Source: MED-G78 sp964343355
Lineage (GTDB): Bacteria; Pseudomonadota; Gammaproteobacteria; Magnimaribacterales; D2472
Length of the DNA stretch: 6,086 nt
Reading direction: 5' to 3'
Assembly: GCA_964343355.1 (NCBI GenBank)
Contig: CAYFJC010000055.1
Location: 1-6,086, forward strand
A model generated the notes under the pieces. That model did not search any database. It was not told the origin of the DNA and saw nothing but the letters and a program-made list of their open reading frames with translations. This document shows positions 5,385 through 6,086 of this stretch, in pieces. A program made the translations under genes and the position numbers. The stretch's first letter is position 1. The number at the start of each line of letters is the position of its first letter.

Positions 5385-6086
5385 ATAAACTTCAAACCAG
5401 ACTTGAGGAACTCAAAGCAGATAACAAAAAGGCTTTAGTTGCTTACCTGGTAGCAGGCGATCCTGACCTTGATACTACGCTTGAATTGATGCACTTATTT
5501 GTTAAATCAGGTGTAGATGTTATTGAAATAGGTGTGCCTTTTACTGATCCTATTGCTGAGGGACCAATTATCCAAAAAGCTCATGATAGGGCCTTAAAAA
5601 AAGATATATCACTTAAAAATATAGTTGATATGGTTATTAAGTTTAGAGAAATTAATTCTCAAACTCCCATTGTTCTTATGGGCTATTTAAATACCTTTAT
5701 TTCCCACTCTGACCTTATTGAAGATTCAGATAAGCTAGGCATTGACGCACTCTTAGTAGTAGATATACCTGGCGAGCTTAAATTAGATAGTTACGGCATT
5801 GCTAATCCAAATATTGACACCATTTCATTAATTTCTCCGACAACTAGCGATCAAAGAATTAAACAAATAACTGAAAATAGTTCAGGATTTATTTATTACG
5901 TAAACTTAAGGGGTGTAACAGGCTCATCAAATCTAGACATGAATGAGATAGAAAAAAATATTAGCAAGATTCGTCAATATACAAATATTCCAACGCTTGC
6001 TGGCTTTGGTATCAAGACGCCTGAGGATGCTAAGATTCTTGCAAAGTGTGCTGATGGTGTTATCGTTGGTTCATCAATTGTAGAGA
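5381..6086 (+). CDS. trpA: Tryptophan synthase alpha subunit, 3' end outside window
   Basis: TrpA cleaves indole-3-glycerol phosphate to indole and glyceraldehyde-3-phosphate, passing indole to TrpB. The frame is open to the right edge: 235 codons are visible of a usual ~268. It starts at TTG (5381), giving MNKLQTRLEELKADNKKALV, a normal TrpA N-terminus. An in-frame TAA at 5375-5377 excludes any earlier start except ATT at 5378, and the next ATG would be residue 37, past the conserved AYLVAGDPD (21-29). The catalytic loop IEIGVPFTDPIAEGP (48-62) has Glu49 but Glu60 where Salmonella has Asp60. MGYLN (100-104) carries Tyr102. Also seen are LLVVDIPGE (124-132), ISPTTSDQRI (151-160), YYVNLRGVTG (172-181), LAGFGIKTPEDA (206-217) and the phosphate-binding end VIVGSSIV (227-234). 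The start lies in TTGA, overlapping the trpB stop by four bases. No frame break is seen. Similar length to Salmonella TrpA throughout suggests a functional subunit. Confidence 0.96.
   Translation, partial: MNKLQTRLEELKADNKKALVAYLVAGDPDLDTTLELMHLFVKSGVDVIEIGVPFTDPIAEGPIIQKAHDRALKKDISLKNIVDMVIKFREINSQTPIVLMGYLNTFISHSDLIEDSDKLGIDALLVVDIPGELKLDSYGIANPNIDTISLISPTTSDQRIKQITENSSGFIYYVNLRGVTGSSNLDMNEIEKNISKIRQYTNIPTLAGFGIKTPEDAKILAKCADGVIVGSSIVE

Noticed and set aside
5207..5395. A 62-codon open frame on the minus strand
   Set aside because: It lies almost wholly antisense to conserved trpB codons and its product has no recognisable motif. It is a shadow of trpB.
1..6086. A novel defence system, mobile element, CRISPR array or RNA gene
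   Set aside because: All bases are accounted for by recognisable housekeeping genes on one strand. I saw no transposase, terminal repeats, spaced repeats or tRNA-like sequence.

Overview
The window is a gap-free, single-strand stretch of a bacterial chromosome. It carries seven co-directional genes in the order leuB (3' part), asd, fimV, truA, trpF, trpB, trpA (5' part). Neighbouring genes either overlap or are at most 2 bases apart, so essentially every base is coding. The DNA is visibly AT-rich (not counted) and A/T-ending codons dominate. A FimV-family protein inside a leuB-asd-fimV-truA-trpF order is characteristic of Gammaproteobacteria: Pseudomonas has the same backbone, followed by accD and folC, and xanthomonads place trpFBA here. 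Low GC, zero intergenic space and a short FimV suggest a streamlined, probably marine gammaproteobacterium (SAR86-like or SUP05/Thioglobus-like). That placement is inference and the genus cannot be read from the sequence.

Layout. Bases 1-446 encode the C-terminal part of 3-isopropylmalate dehydrogenase (leucine synthesis). Bases 430-1449 encode an aspartate-semialdehyde dehydrogenase with its catalytic residues (entry to lysine, threonine, methionine and diaminopimelate). Bases 1449-2783 encode a compact FimV-like envelope protein with a signal peptide, a LysM-like domain, one membrane segment and the C-terminal FimV helical motif. Bases 2786-3571 encode tRNA pseudouridine synthase TruA, starting at GTG. 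Bases 3568-6086 hold trpF, trpB and trpA, linked by 4-base stop/start overlaps (ATGA, ATGA, TTGA). trpA starts at TTG and runs off the right edge.

How they work together. The block combines branched-chain, aspartate-family and tryptophan biosynthesis with one cell-envelope/polarity gene and one tRNA-modification gene, most likely as one transcript or part of one. TrpF makes CdRP, the substrate of indole-3-glycerol-phosphate synthase (TrpC, not in this window). TrpA and TrpB then form tryptophan synthase. There is no room for a separate trp promoter, leader peptide or attenuator between genes, so regulation must come from upstream or from within coding sequence.

I see no mobile element, CRISPR array, RNA gene, terminator or previously undescribed system. 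The most notable details are two conservative Asp-to-Glu changes at catalytic acid positions in the trp enzymes (TrpF E127, TrpA E60), the TTG start of trpA fixed by an in-frame stop just upstream, and the small FimV.
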